This document shows, piece by piece, positions 39,301 to 54,300 of a DNA stretch of 64,000 nucleotides. A program made the position numbers and the translations under genes. This stretch comes from Icerya purchasi (taxonomy: Eukaryota; Arthropoda; Insecta; Hemiptera; Monophlebidae). The notes below the pieces were generated by a model. The model saw only the letters and a list, made by a program, of their open reading frames with translations. It ran no database searches and was not told the DNA's origin. The DNA lies in NCBI GenBank assembly GCA_039619475.1, contig CM077116.1:252078440-252142439 (forward strand), in the 5' to 3' direction. Each line of letters starts with the position of its first letter. Position 1 is the stretch's first letter.

Positions 39301-42300
39301 AAATGGAAGGAAAAAAAAATCTAAAAAATAATTATAGTTTTCAAGTGAGAAAATAATTTACATTTGCGTGTTAAATGCGCGTATGAAATTTTTAAATTGT
39401 TTTGCAACAACGAATTAAAAAATTTATCACACAAGTTTGTTCATGACACAGTAATCGATTGACGCAGTTTTTATAGCGATCCTTTGACATTAAGAGGGAA
39501 CAATAATTTTGAAATCTGTATTTAATTTAACAGAATATTTGAACATTTTTATATTTTTTTTTTCCTTTTTTTTTCTTCTTTTGTGGGATGATTAAGCGAA
39601 GTTTAATTTTGGAGTACTATTTTAGAAAATAGTCCGCATTATTGGAAACTATTCACGGCAACTAATAAATACGGTGAGAGGACGACAAATGAATTAAAAT
39701 GTATACTTGCAAAATTAAAAAAGTACATAAAAGTGATTGAGGTGACTACGGAATTGTATAATCTACACCAACAAACAGCGAAGATAAAACACCATTTACA
39801 GGTTAGCTTTACGATTTTATTCGGCCAGTTTGACATACCTTTTAGGGAGCCGGTGGAATTGAAAAAAAAAAAGAAAGTTAAATGTATTTAAATAAGATTT
39901 TACCGCAAAAATGCAGAAATTTCTTAAAACCGATCAATCGTTGAAAATGTAATTTCATGTTTGTTGATTTCGGAACTCACTCCGAGGCGCTTTTGCGTAA
40001 CTGCACCTTGCTCAAATGTCGTTCGTTTTTACAATGTCTTAGGCGTTATTTCAATTTGGCATCAACGTGCTTGTATCGTTTTTTTCTTTTTTTTTTTTTT
40101 TTTGAATTTAATATTTATTCACAGTAAAGTAACCAACAAAAATGCCTGAAAAATTAATCATAAATTCCTTTATAAAATAATAAATTAACCGTTTATGAAT
40201 CAGCGGTCTACTTTTTTGGCGATTTTTTTCGTGGTCTGTTTTAAGAAAAAAAGAAACAGCAAATGAAAACCTAAAATATGCTCATTAAGAATGTACTATT
40301 TCAACAAGAATTACAGAAAAAAGCCACTTTAGGAAACCATTTTTCGTCGCAACAGATTTTCAGAGAAAAAAAAGAAACGAGTCCGTTTGTTTCCTTCAGA
40401 GATAGATTTTCGAGAAATATACGAGTACAAAGAAAAAGCTCGATATTCTCTTTAAAAATCAAGAACAAACGGGTTTCATCCACAACATGGCGCGCGGGGT
40501 TCTTCTAAAAGTTTCGTACCACGTTATCCTACGTGTTATCTTATGCGGTACGCTGAACAAATGCGGAAGCTAACTATCGTCAGCCATATCTCCTACCATG
40601 AACGTGACCGTTTAATTCTTAGAGTGCTGTTGAAAAATTAATTCCTACGAAACACGTTTTAATATAAACTTAATATTGTTTACGATAAACAGAGATATTC
40701 TGTTCGTGACGTAACAGTAAAGTTGAAACACTCAACTTTTGAATTTTTGTATAAACATTAATGTTTTTCTTATTTCCCAATCCTAAGACAACAGTCCAAG
40801 CTTTAAGAGCGTAACGAACGAGGTCATTAGAAGCTATTAGCGGTAGTCTACTGATTGAGCAGAAGGAATTTACAACAATCAAAAAGTATGAAGCACGCTG
40901 TGCAAATTTAAAAATCATCGCGGCCTAAAATTTTCATTCGATCGCTTCCGCAACTAGAGCGAAAGGCAATATATTTCTTTTACATACTACAGTTTTCCGT
41001 TTAAGAAGAAGAAAAAAAAAGTTTGTATTCTTTTTTTGGCAGTACGAAGCCCTTCAAAGCCATAAAAGTAATACACCTTAAATATCAATTGTTCAAGTCT
41101 TCAATTATAAAATAAATCGATATTCTATAAAAACTGATTTTAAACTCAAAAAAGTTTTAGCTTTGTTTTTCTTTTTTTTCCCTTAGTTAATGTCGGAATG
41201 CGAGTAAAACTGATTAGTCCGGATATAATATTCTATACGTTAAAACATACGCCGAGAAAATAGCATCGTTTAAGTTTTCTCTCTTTTCTTTTTTTAAGTA
41301 TAATTTTTAAATAGACAATAGTGAGAAAGATTTTTTCCGCGTCCAATGAGACTGTTTGAGGAGGATCAGTGGCGAGGTTTTGAATTTTAGGACTTCCGAA
41401 GAAACAAAACATTGTGCGACCTCCCGAGGGCAAAGAAATTGATTGCCGGAAAAAATCGAACGAATACTTTTCTTGAAAATTTAAAACTGAATAAAACTGA
41501 AACAAAATTCAAGACGCCTTAAGTAAAATCTTCCTTCCGACTTTTCTTTTTGCAAACATGGTGTTGTAAATGTTTCCATTCCCGAAAAGTTTAAAAGCAA
41601 CAGAACTTATTTTTATTTTCGTCATAGCGATTCTTATTTGATCTTTAATTATTTTTAATCCCGTCGCCACCGGCGCATGAACGAATAAACCAGTACAACC
41701 CAGTGACTACATCAGCAAAATTAAAAGCGAAAGTATCACTTTTAATCAAAACTTTTCCAAAGAAATTTTCAGCTTTTATTAGTTATCACTATTTTTCTCT
41801 TCCACTTATCGGCTAACCGTGCTGATTTAAGCTGTTTTTCTATTGTATTAACTGTTCCTGTTCCCTTCGTATATTCCTTATAATAATTTGTCTTTTTCCC
41901 AAGATATCGAGTACCTTTTCTCTTCCGCACTAAAAGGCTATACCCGCTAAAAACTGATTTTCAACTAAATGGCCAGCGATCACTATGATCTATTGTATAA
42001 ATCCATCATTCGTTCTAAATTTGACTACCGTTCTTTTATTTATGGCCATGCAAAGTCCTGCGTCTCTTTAAATGATGTACAATCTAAAATTTTTGCCTTC
42101 GACTTTTTCTTACACTTTTTAAATCCTCTTCAATTTTAACAATTCATGCTGAATCTAATACGCTTCCCTTGACTACCCGTAAATCTTATTTAGGCCACTG
42201 TTTTCTTACTCAATATCTGACGCATTTTCGATTTGTCGCTTTACCTCTACAGAAACTCCTATCTAAGCTTAAATTTCTCTTCTTCATCTGAATCTTAAAC

Positions 42301-45300
42301 AATGTCCTTTAGTAATTTTTCCGTTTGTCTTGTTGATCGCTGTGCATTTTCCGACTATATTTTTTCAATTTTCATCTTTGAAATTCTTTCCACAAGCAAA
42401 CAGCGCTATCAATCCTCTATTTCTTTTTCATGTAACCATTTTCACTGGTGACTCGAGACAGCCTATTGAATTTGGAGCTTTTCTATCCTGTAGACTTTCA
42501 GTTTACAGAATCTTTTCGTCTTTCTTCTTTTTGTTCTACTTTTACAGTCGAACTGACGGTCATCTTCTGTGCCTTTGTTTTTATTTCCTTTAATCATTCC
42601 TCCTCCAAAGTATTCGTCAAGTTGTTCTTCATTTTTTCATATTTCCTATTATTTCATCATTCTTGGTGTAAAAGATCTTTCATCTCTTCTATTTTTTCAC
42701 CATTCATCCATGTTCATCAGTAGTGCGCATCGGGGCTATACGCATATGGAAAGTAATGAAGCGGTGGATTGATTTGGGCTGCTGCTTCTTCCTGTTTTTT
42801 TTTTTTAAAACAATTTCATTCTCTAGTCATCTTTATGTAAAAATTTTTATCTTAAATCATGGTCAAATGCCTTCTTTCGTAATAATCGTTCTTTTCATTT
42901 GTCCATCAACTTAATTTTTCTTCTAATTTTTGATAACTTCCTTTGCTTCGCCATATATTTACCGTATCTATTATGTACCAACCTTTTTTACTGTTCTCCA
43001 GTTTTTTCGTCTTTCCTCAGCGTCCCTCTCTGTATATAAGCTTTGAAAAATTTATCGTATCTGCATAACATTAGCGTTACATTACTCTCGGAGAAACTTG
43101 GCTAAACTACTGCTCAAATTTTGAAATAAACGGATAAAAATTATTAGCTCAGATATGAGGATGGGTAGGTGCGCCCACCTTCATTAAGAATGGCATCCAT
43201 TCCTTTGCCGTGATCTTCTTTTTCTATATCGTCCAATTCCCACAGTCCCTAACTTGCTTCTAATCTCCATTCTACATATTTTTCCTCGTCCCATTTAATT
43301 TCTATGTATATTGCGCCGGATTTCGAACTTTACAACTTTCCGTCTTCTACTAACCTCTTCAATTTCACTTTTACTTAATTTATCGCTGATTTTCCGGATC
43401 TTCGCTCTCTAGATTGTTCTAGTTACAACAAAAATGGAGAGCTATCTTGAAAAATATAATCCTCCACAATGATCTCGTTCTTTTTAACGACCACCCCCTC
43501 ACATATTTTAAAACTTCACAGTATTCAGTTCTCTCAATCTCTCTTTTGCTTTTCGCAATATTGATTTTCAGTGCTTTCGAAAAGCACTAGATGACTCTGT
43601 TAGCAGAGGCTGTGTATTCATTATTCTATCCTTCAATAATTTTATCCTTCGCATGCTCCCTTGTGGCCTCTACCAAAAATAAGTTTTTTGTTTCCGTCCT
43701 AATTTTGGTCTTTGTGATTTTGTTAGTTAATTTCTTTCACACACACACACACAATATATATTTTTCTTTTTATTTCAACAGGCTTTCCGAAAACAGAACC
43801 ATTCTCCTTTCCACATGCTTCGAGAAAAATGTTCCCAGTTCTTCCTAGAAGATCTTGCCTTAGATTGTTGCTTTTATTTACCTTTAAGTGTTCTTTCTTC
43901 ATTTTTCGCTGATGATATATGTTTATATTCCATTAAAAAAGTAATATTTCGAAAACCAATGTTATAATCTAAGCGATTAACTGAATTCTTTAGAAAACGT
44001 ACTTTCTAAAACCTTTTACATAATTTCTACAAAATCCTCAGGTGCTGTTTTTACGCCATTATAATCCTACTTTAATAAACTTGTCCTTAAATAATCGTTC
44101 AACCCCTTTAATTTTCTCTACCTATTACCTTGGCCTCCTCTTGCCTCGCTTTTCACAAACACAAACTATTTATATAATTTTCTCTTCGGAAGACTGAACC
44201 CGCTTAATGTTTTTTCGCCATACTATCAAAGTAGTGATCCTTCAATTGTTATCACGAATAAATTAAGAGTTATTCGGCTAAAATTTACTACTCTTTTTTG
44301 TTCAGTATTGTTTCTAAATCTGTTCACTTAAAACTAGACGGAAGCCAGAATTTATGCCTTTGTTAACGTCTCAGTTTTAAAGTCTTCCCCAACTGTAGAA
44401 GTACTCTCAGAAATCAACGTGATCCCTCTCTATTTGTTCGTTAAATCTTATCCTACTTAAGTGGCTCCTTATTTTCTCTTTAAATCTCATTAACCCCCAT
44501 ATGTTTCTTTTTCATAGGTAACGCTTCTCTTCTCCACAAATTCTTTCTCTCTCGTATATCTGCACACCTTAATTCTTCCCTTTTATATTCCCTTATAATA
44601 GAAAAAACTCCCCTATTTCATTTTGCTTTCCTGTCTCCTGTTCTATCTCATGACTTTTCTAAATTTTTCAAATTGCCTTCTTTAAGTTTTATTATCACCG
44701 CGTAAAATCCGTAACTATTTTATTCATACTCTTCTCTACATTTCTACTACTAATAGCGTATTAACAAATTACTGTTAACGTCTAACTCTGAAAGCGTTTT
44801 ACATTCGATATCTATTAACATTCATAATATCATAAAACTTCTTATTCAAATAGAATTTCTGCTCAATCTGGTCAGTTCTTTTCAAAAATATTTTCTTTTC
44901 CTTTTAACTTTTTTTGCAAGAATTTCTATTTTAGATTACGGAACGAAATATATCCTTTCCTTTTCTCTAACTTTCAGTAATCTTTTTACTTTTCTACTTA
45001 GCCGAATATGCTTCCTCGGTCCCACCACTACGATTTATTAAAATTTCAACCTTCTAGTATTCGATCTGCTGTTTTTATTTTTGGCCTAAGAACAATGGAA
45101 CAGAGGGGCAAGAGAGACTCCGATCCTTACACGACAAGAGATAGCCGACAGAAAAGAATCAAGAGCTAGGATAACAGAAGGAGAAGGAAGAGAATGAATG
45201 AAGCACAGCATGGAGTAGAAACATCGATTTGTAAAAGGGAGGAATAAAAAGAAGCTTGTTCAGTTGAAAGCAATGAACAACCGAACATTTTGTGATCGGG

Positions 45301-48300
45301 ATCACAAACAAATTGATTTCTGGAGGGGTGTTATGTACAATAAGGAGAAGGCACTAGAGAATAACGGAAAAGCAAGGAAGGGAGCAAACTGTGCCCAAAA
45401 CGCAAGCGACAAATCACAGAGGGATTGGAGCGGCCCATAGAAGGAAAGTTAAAAAATCAGGGGAAGTGAGGAAGGGAAGACTGAATAGACAAGAAAAAGA
45501 AGTGTCAGAGTTGGAGAATGAGGAGACGTAGGAGTTAAACCATAGTCTGGAATAAGCAGCTGCAAACAAAAGGGTAATATTGGATGGTGAGAAAACAGGA
45601 AAAAACCTACTAGAAGAGGAAGATAAACGACGGAATAAGTCAACTAACCCATTTCCCTCGATTCCGTCATGGCCAGGAATCCAAAAAAAAATCCATTTGG
45701 ATTAAGTGGGAAAGGGAAAGATCATGAATCAAGGAGCAAATAAGAAGAAGGTTCATAATAGCTACGTAGTACTCATCGATAGACTCACCTGTACCCAAAT
45801 GGAATCACCACGGACCGGCAGAGTTTCCACTAAATAAAGACGAATCTTCACAGGATTAAAAAATTACACGCAGTAATATAAAGAAGTAATATTTCGTTCA
45901 AACTACATTTTTAAGCTAATTAACATTGATATTTTAATTTTTTGCCTAGCTACATTAAAAATTAATTTCATTTATTTACGTTTCCATGGTAAATGTTACC
46001 GATAACATTTTACGTCATCGCGTTTGTTGTATTAACTAAAATTTCTCTAAAGAGCCCCCCTACCTTTTTTAACATTATTCGAGAACTGCTTAATTTGTTA
46101 TTTATTGGTACTCATATGGCACTGTTCCCGACGGATGTTTTTGAATGAAAAAAAAACAAAAACAGTAATTAGTCTACTAGAGACGCATAAACAAAAGAAG
46201 TACGAGCGTTTTTTTTATTAATTTTTTTTTTTTTTTGAATTCGGTAATAAAAGAAGTAGTATATAATCTTTTTCAACATTTTTTGTAAATAGTGATTCTT
46301 TTTTGGTCATCAACGCTTTTGTAACTATCGTTCAATGGTTCAATATAGCGTACTGTATTCTTTAAAGTTTAAAGATCTTTATACATATCTAAAGACTATT
46401 CAAATTTAGGTTATACTTGGAGTTCGTGAATGTGATTGTAAATTTTCATTATTTTAGCCTTCAAAAAGATTGGTGATACAGAAAAAATAAAAATTCTACA
46501 ATGCCAGATTTTTCAAACAGATATTTTTTATTTTTTTTTTTTTAAATAATAAGGGACCTTTTCAAATTTATTCATTATGAGAAAGTCTGTAATTTCCGGT
46601 TGCATATTTGTACGAACAAAGCAGTTTTCTGTAACATTACTAATACCCGTACTTATTTAGTATAAGCTGAAATTTGTATACACTTACAGAACACCGGATC
46701 CCAGACGAAGCCGAATTTGTCAGCCTCGTTTCGTACTAAAAATAAGTGGCAGTCGATGTGGTGATCCGCTAATTTACGGATTTCAAAGATACACCAATAA
46801 ATCGTAAACAGTGCCATTACTGTTGGTACGTTTTTCACTTTTATCTGTCATAATTTATTATCTGCAGTTATCGCGATAAAAAAGCAATTGCCAGATGCGT
46901 TAACATATTAGATGTGCAATTATTCTAGTAAAACTTTTTGGGACTCAGTTTGCGAGTGTACTCCTAAAATTAATTCTTTTAGAGAAGAGAAATAATACTT
47001 TTAAAATCAAATCAGTCCAATACCGAAGAACAAAATGGATTAAGATTATGTAATTAGAAAAAAACGAAAAACAATATATCCCTTAATGGTAACGGCGCGA
47101 TAATTATTTTCGAGCCATTTGCGTTTTTTTTTTTTAAATATACGACAAATTTGATGATAATGGGTTTTATGATGTAAAAAACCAAAACCAAAAAGTTTAG
47201 CATTATGAAACACTGAATCATGAATATGTTTTTTGAGGATTTTTTTTTTTTTTTAGAAATATTCACTGTGTGCTCTTTGTAATTATTTTAAAATTGAAAT
47301 AAATGTGAAAAAAAAAGCAGAAATCTTTTTTATCGTTCTACGTTAATTCAAAAAAAAAAAAATACAACATTTTTTAGTTCCAGGAAAATTTCTAGGTAAT
47401 TAAAAAAAATATTGGTAACGTCATCATAACGCATTTTTTGTTTGTGGTTTTTTTTTTACGTGTACACGGCAAAAACATATCCACGTTAAAAAAAAGTGTA
47501 CGATATTCAACTAGTTTTAATGTTAAAAATAAATTCGTCTCGAGGTTAGCGGATTATCTGAACTTGTTTCTAAATTCGATAATAATTTGTTACTGTTAAA
47601 GGTTTTAATTGTTAATTTTCGTTGACAATATTACAATAAAAGTTATTTCAAATTAATAGACGAAATTATTATTAAAAATAACAAATATCTTCGATACCCT
47701 CGAAAAACTGCAATCGCGCAATTACCACATTACTTCAACTACGAAATTAAGTCGTCTTTAGATCGCTGCTGTAATAATAATCCAACTTGAACAATAACAA
47801 ATGTTAGAACTTTTGCCGACATGCCTAGGAGTCCATAAAGATAGTATAAGAACATATTTAAACAAGATTCAGAAATAGGTTACTACTAAATGGAGAATAA
47901 CGATAAATAATCGAAAAAATGCAACTAGTTTCACTTTCACTCAAAAAAAGAAGACATACTCTCCCCGTTAGAGCTAAATAAATAAACAGATAACACTGAT
48001 AAAAAGTGATTTCTGATCATTGTCCACGTGACTTACGTACGACAGAATTTTTTTTTAGAATTCACGGAAAATCTAAGATTGCGCTAAGACGTAAGATGGT
48101 TCAGAATTTGATGATCATAGTCCCTACATGGAGATACGGATTAAAAGTACAGTAGAACCTCGATTATCCGAGTTAATTGGGGCGAACGAAGATCGGATGT
48201 CGTGAAAAATCGGATAATCGATTTTTCGTTATTTTTTATTTTTGTTTTTGAAAAAACACAATAAATAAACATTGTATTGCAAAAATTTTATAGAAATGAT

Positions 48301-51300
48301 TGAACAAACAGAAAACAATGAAAAAGGTACGTAGAAAATGTGCAATTCAAAATAAAAAAATTAAATCACTTCGAATTAAAAATGGAAAAATATGTATTGC
48401 GTAGTAATTCTCGTTTGAAACAAAACTAACAGAGTAAATACATTACATGTACCTACCACCCTGTAATAACTAAGATTTAAAAATTTTAAAAAAGTCTTCT
48501 TCAAAACAAAATTAAAAATAAAAAACCACTTCAACATGTGTAAAAATTTAAAAAAAAAAAAAATGGTAAAACCTAAAACTAAAAAAAAAAGACAATTCGA
48601 AAAAGAAAGATCATTTCTTTGGTACATACTCATTATCGTTAAATCATTTCTTTGAAAAAAAATCTGTAATAGATTTTTGCTGAGGTATACTGACTTTTTT
48701 TAGCGGCAAAGTCTCGCCACTTGCGGAATACCATTAGTTCTCGAGAGGTAACGTCGTCTTGTTTTTCTAAAAAATTTAGACTCATTTGTAAAGCAAAATA
48801 AGCGGCATTATACGAAATTTTCTCTTCCGATTCCTTTTCTATTTCCTCTAAAGATGGTTTATTGAAATCACGTAGCACAGATCCGACAATTTCTTCGTCA
48901 TTCATATTAAATTCGGAGTCGTCTGCGACTATCCACTCTTCAACATCATTCGCATTTACGTCACCACATCCGGGTATTTTTTTCAACATTTTTTCCAACG
49001 TTGGAGCACAGTCATCGTTCTTTGGGTCACTTTTTTGAGTACGATCATCATCATAGGTTATATCTAAGAGTGGACACCATGCTTTTCTAAGACATGATAT
49101 TTTTACAGAATTTCAAGCATCCGCAGTCCAAAATATAATATCTTTCATTGTAATGTTCTTCAAACAATTCGTTAAATCGATGTCTCGTTCGTCACAATTC
49201 AGCAAAATTTCTTGTACAAGACACTTCCGATAATTTCTCTTGAATGAAACGATAACTCCTCGATCCATGGGCTTTTTCTTTAATGATCGGACCTGATATC
49301 GGTAGTCCCGGCTTCTTACCGAATAGAACCAAACGTACACAGCTTCATTAATTTTCGGCGTGTAAGTTAACTTCGTAGATTTCCTATCGGCTGCATTTGA
49401 TGCACTTTCGGTGTAAAACTTTTGAATTTTGGTTCTGTTTCTCATCCAGTCGCCCACGGTATTACTTGAAACACCATACGAAATAGCAACAATGGATAGT
49501 TTTTCTCCTTTATCGACTCTTTTGATTGCTTGTATTTTTTTTTTCGATGGAAACCATGACTCGTTTACGTTTGGGCTTATTAACACTTTTTCGTTTTTTC
49601 TTCGAAATTTCTAAAATTCCAGGTTTCATTTTACAGAAGACAAATACGCAAAAAAGAATTTAACTATGCAAACCTGACACGCATATTTAAGTAAAACTTC
49701 AACACACTTACACTGGAGTTACAGTAGCGAGAACATCGACAAAACAACAACAAATTCACATATCCCACGCACTCCATTACTCGGGGTACCAAGGTAATAT
49801 GATATGCGATCCTTAGTTTTACTTAGTCATCATATGTCGCATTGGTTACAAGATCTCAACGCTATGCGAACATTTATATTCTTTTGTTTATTTAGTGCAA
49901 AAATAAGGGAAAATGGGATAATAAAAAATTAACCGACTTTTGGACATCGGATAATCGACAGAAATCGGTTGCAATTTTTTGCTCGGATAATCAAGAAATC
50001 GGATAATCGGAAGTCGGATAATCGAGGTTCTACTGTACATAGAACATCAACAATGGGCAATCCTAATGGTGCGCAGCAACTAAGAGAGAACCTTCGAATC
50101 TTCTTGATTACAGAGTTTGCGAAACCTCTATTTAAAATACTTCTGTACCATAAAGGCTACTATACGCAATTGGAATGGCACTGGAACAATTGAGGAGGGA
50201 TAGAGAAAAAAAAATTCTGATAGTTTCGGACTCTCTGGCGGTATTAAGCAAATTAAGTAACATAAACCCCAGGAAGATGTATAACATTGAAGCTAAGATT
50301 AGAAGGTTAGTATATAAATTAGATCGACAAAAAGTTACGGTTAAATTTAAAATGCAGGGATATGGGGAAATGAAATGGCGGACGCATTAACTAGATCACG
50401 TACTACCGGTAGAAGGCAGCTAATCAAATTAAATTGGGAAGAGTATCGGATGGAAATAAAAAATAGGATGTACGAAAGATGGAATGCGAATTATAAAGAA
50501 AGTAGTATACAGAAAGGGAAAAAATATTATATGATTAATAGGGGCAACTTCCGACGAACACGGTTCTCTGACTGTGATTTAGAGAGAGATTATATTACGT
50601 GTATAAGTAGATTAAGAGTGGGACACTATCGGACTCCGAATAAACTTTTTCAATGGGGTATATTAAATGATGAGGCCTGCGAAAACTGCGGAGAAATCGG
50701 AAGTTTGGAGCATCTAGTATGGCAGTGCGTAGAATACGATGAGGAAAGAAGGAGCCTCATTAGGTGTCTATTGACGAGTCGGTATACATTGCCACTGACA
50801 GTGTTAGAAATTGTAGAACAGCCATGTTCGTATGAATGTAAGCGTCTGTATAAATATATAAAAGATGCGAAAATGGAAATATAACTGGAAACGAGGATTA
50901 ATGGCCAAAAGGCGCGAGCTGGGCCATAAAAAAAAAAACAACAATACAGATAGAATACAAATGTGCTAGTCACTATCCTTCGATGTTACAATTTAACGTT
51001 AAATTAGATTATAGTTGATGGTTTGGTAGGCTGTCGATCGCTTCGTTTTTCCGGGCTCGTACCTATTATTATTTATTATATTACGATTTAAATCTAAAAA
51101 GAAATAAATAAAATACACAAAATAATATTATTTTTTTCTGCGGCGAAAGAGAGAAAGGGGTTATCATTATACTTAAAATACCGAATGTTATTTTTCTCGT
51201 CAAAATTCAAATACTTTCGCCTTGTTAATTGCAAATAAATTAAAATTAAATTTTTAAGTATGGCTAAAAACTGTTTTATTGAATTTTTAGAAACACAGAA

Positions 51301-54300
51301 TTTTTAAAAATGCACGCCATTAAATTACGCTTAATCAAAAATACTCAAAATTACATTTTTCACATATTTCTATGCGTATAAATGAATTAAACATTATGTG
51401 TCGCGTTAGAAATCAGAAATGCTATATATGTATATTTAAAAATAGGCATGTACACACAGTAAACATCTAAATTGAAAATACACGCGTCTAATTTCATAAC
51501 AATCAACTTATAAAAAGTGCAGTCAACTAAAGTCATTTTTAAGTACAAGATGTTTTAAAAGTAAACGGCAAACTCGTTTTGAAACAGATTAAGATTTATA
51601 AAATATTGATTTAACTCGCCGAAAAATAAATTTATATAAAGTTGACTTCGATTTACATTCTTTAAAATCCATGCACGATTATGCAGTAAGCATAAAACGC
51701 ATCATACTAGTTGTCCGTTTAAAATTGTTAACATTAGTCTTACTCTGTGTACAGTTTGAAGTTTTTCAAACGTAAATCCATTTAAGCGGCATTTTTATGA
51801 AAAATTTTACGACCATTTAAAATGTCGAAGATGTACTGTTGTAATAAACAGTTATTATCGGGTTGTCGGACCTTTCGAGGAAGAATTATGGACACGATTC
51901 TGTATCACAGAGACTTCCTCGATGGTACCTTCTCCATTCCGAACACCCTCAATGAAACACTTTCCAGAGGCTTCAAGAATCACGTTTCAAATCAGCGATT
52001 AGAAACACCTCTTTCTCCTTCCGCCGTACACTTTACTTTATTGCACACAAACGATGTTATTCTTCACCTTCGCATCGCGTGACCGGAACGCGGCAACATT
52101 TGCAAAACTTCCAATAATGCTCATCATTTTTCGACAATTTCCAACTTAAATGATGCTCCTAACAATCAAGAAGAAGCACAGCAAACAACGGCAACAAGCA
52201 TTTCTAATGTTTCGTTTTTTTTTTTCTTTTCTTTCTGCCTTATTGACTATTTACGTTCGGGTATTAAAAGACCAAAAAGACTGACGCTTTTTAAGAAACG
52301 GATCTAGTGTATAGTAATTAAATACTTCAATTATCGATATAAATATTCTGAATGGTTTCGAGTGCACAAAAACATCAAAACAATGGTTTTATGTATACAT
52401 GAACACGTACAATATCCGGAAAATGGATTTTTAAAAAGCGGCAATATATTTTGTAGCATAATACGAAAAAATTCGAAAAATACACCTACAAAAAATTTAA
52501 GCCACAAAAAAGTATACATTTATTTGGAATCTGCAATGTGTTTCTGTATTTTCAGAAGTTATCGTCGTTATTGTTTAAAAAAAAACAAAAAAGAATACAA
52601 ATCGTACAGGTTTATATCGTGCAATTCCCACATGTGTAACTGCTTATTTTATTTATTTCCGCTTGGGCTCTGGTAAAACCATTTGATTTACGAACGGTAA
52701 AAAAAAAAAAAGAAAAAAAGTAAAACAATAATTTTTAAACGGGGAAGAATGTTAAAAACATTACGATGGGTGAGATCGTCCAAGAAAAACAGTGAATTGA
52801 TCATAAGGAATAACTGAGGAAAATCGAATTTTTGAGTACTTGGGACGATAACGATTGCGCATAAATAAGATCTTAATTGCAATAACAAAAATATCGAAAT
52901 ATTTCTAGGTTAAATAATTCCAAAAACGCCTAAAAAAAACAACCGAGTAAGTGAAAGTTTTTCCCCCGAAATAAAACTTTTATTGCAAAAAAAAAAAACA
53001 CTAAACATAAAAAGTCGGCCGAAAACTGGTAGTAAAATCATAATTACATTTTTGTAAACTAATACGTAATTTTGTTAACCACAATTTGCTAAACGGATAC
53101 GGTTTATGAATGCAGAATTTTCGTTCTACATTTATACTAGTGAGAGGATAAAAACAAAAAACTGAATTACGCCACAGACAAAATTAAATACGAGCGCAAG
53201 GTTAAACCACATCATATCTTCGCTGTCGAAACAACTTACTGACCCCCACCGCAAGTTAGTTAAATTTTTAAGCACCTGTTTCCATAATACATACATATAA
53301 ATATTATTTCGAATAAATCGTTTTTATAATCGGGTCATATAGCGAATATCCTAGACTTTTATCTATAAAAATTGAAAATTATGTAAAAAAATTTAATTCT
53401 CAATTTTGTAAAATTACCGTTTTATTAGGTAATTAAAAATTAAGCGAATAAAATACTCCGATCTATTCAAGAGAGAGATTCATTTAATTATTAGTAATTA
53501 GTAGGCATTTTTCTTGTCTGCGATTCCCAGCCGTGGAAGGACTGTAACTTCAACAAAATTTATACACATACGCCGGTAGGCGTAGAAATTATTATTCAAC
53601 ATGTTCAGAGGTAACCACTGACAGATCATTCATTAGCAGCCCAGTTCTTTTATCGGTAGTTTACGAAGTATTATGAATTACATATCTGCTGAAAATGTAA
53701 GTTACATTCGGAAACTCTTAATAATGTTTCCAGTACAATATAATTCCTAATTCATGGGGAAAACTAGAAAAGGAACACGGGTCTGGCCGGCGGCCTACAG
53801 CGTAATTTTCAACGGAAAAACCAAAAAAAAAACGGTAAAATTATCTTTTGCTTAAATTCAAAAAGCACTCAACGATGAAACCTCTTCTAATGAACGATAG
53901 TTTTCTCTCATTAAGTTTTAGCGATAATTCAAATAAAAAATAGACTTATGTTCCCGCTTCATTTCTATAGCTTTTCTCGAGGAATTCCTCACTCTTCTCT
54001 GAACCATTAGAGCACATGTAGATGCAGAAAAACAAATATTAGCTAATACGTGTCGGTCAAGTAACTAAAGAACGTTGAATTTTCCACGCTACATTTTCGA
54101 GTTCGCTTTCTAAGTAGCGCTAAAACAAAAATTAATTTTAAACAAGATTAATGTTAAAGTTAATGTACGAATCGCTGGGCTTAAATAAGCTGCATTGAGA
54201 CTGTACATTTGCGTCACGATAGCAAACGTGACCTGCTCACGTACTTGTTTATTAAGTAAGGAATGTTTCTAAGTACTGGTAAACTAAACAATACAGGGTA

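Noticed and set aside
48639..49629. Tigger protein as a domesticated DNA-binding gene
   Set aside because: A stop replaces a Trp and an A-run shift breaks the start, while TIRs and TA duplications are intact. This is a decaying transposon, not a co-opted gene.
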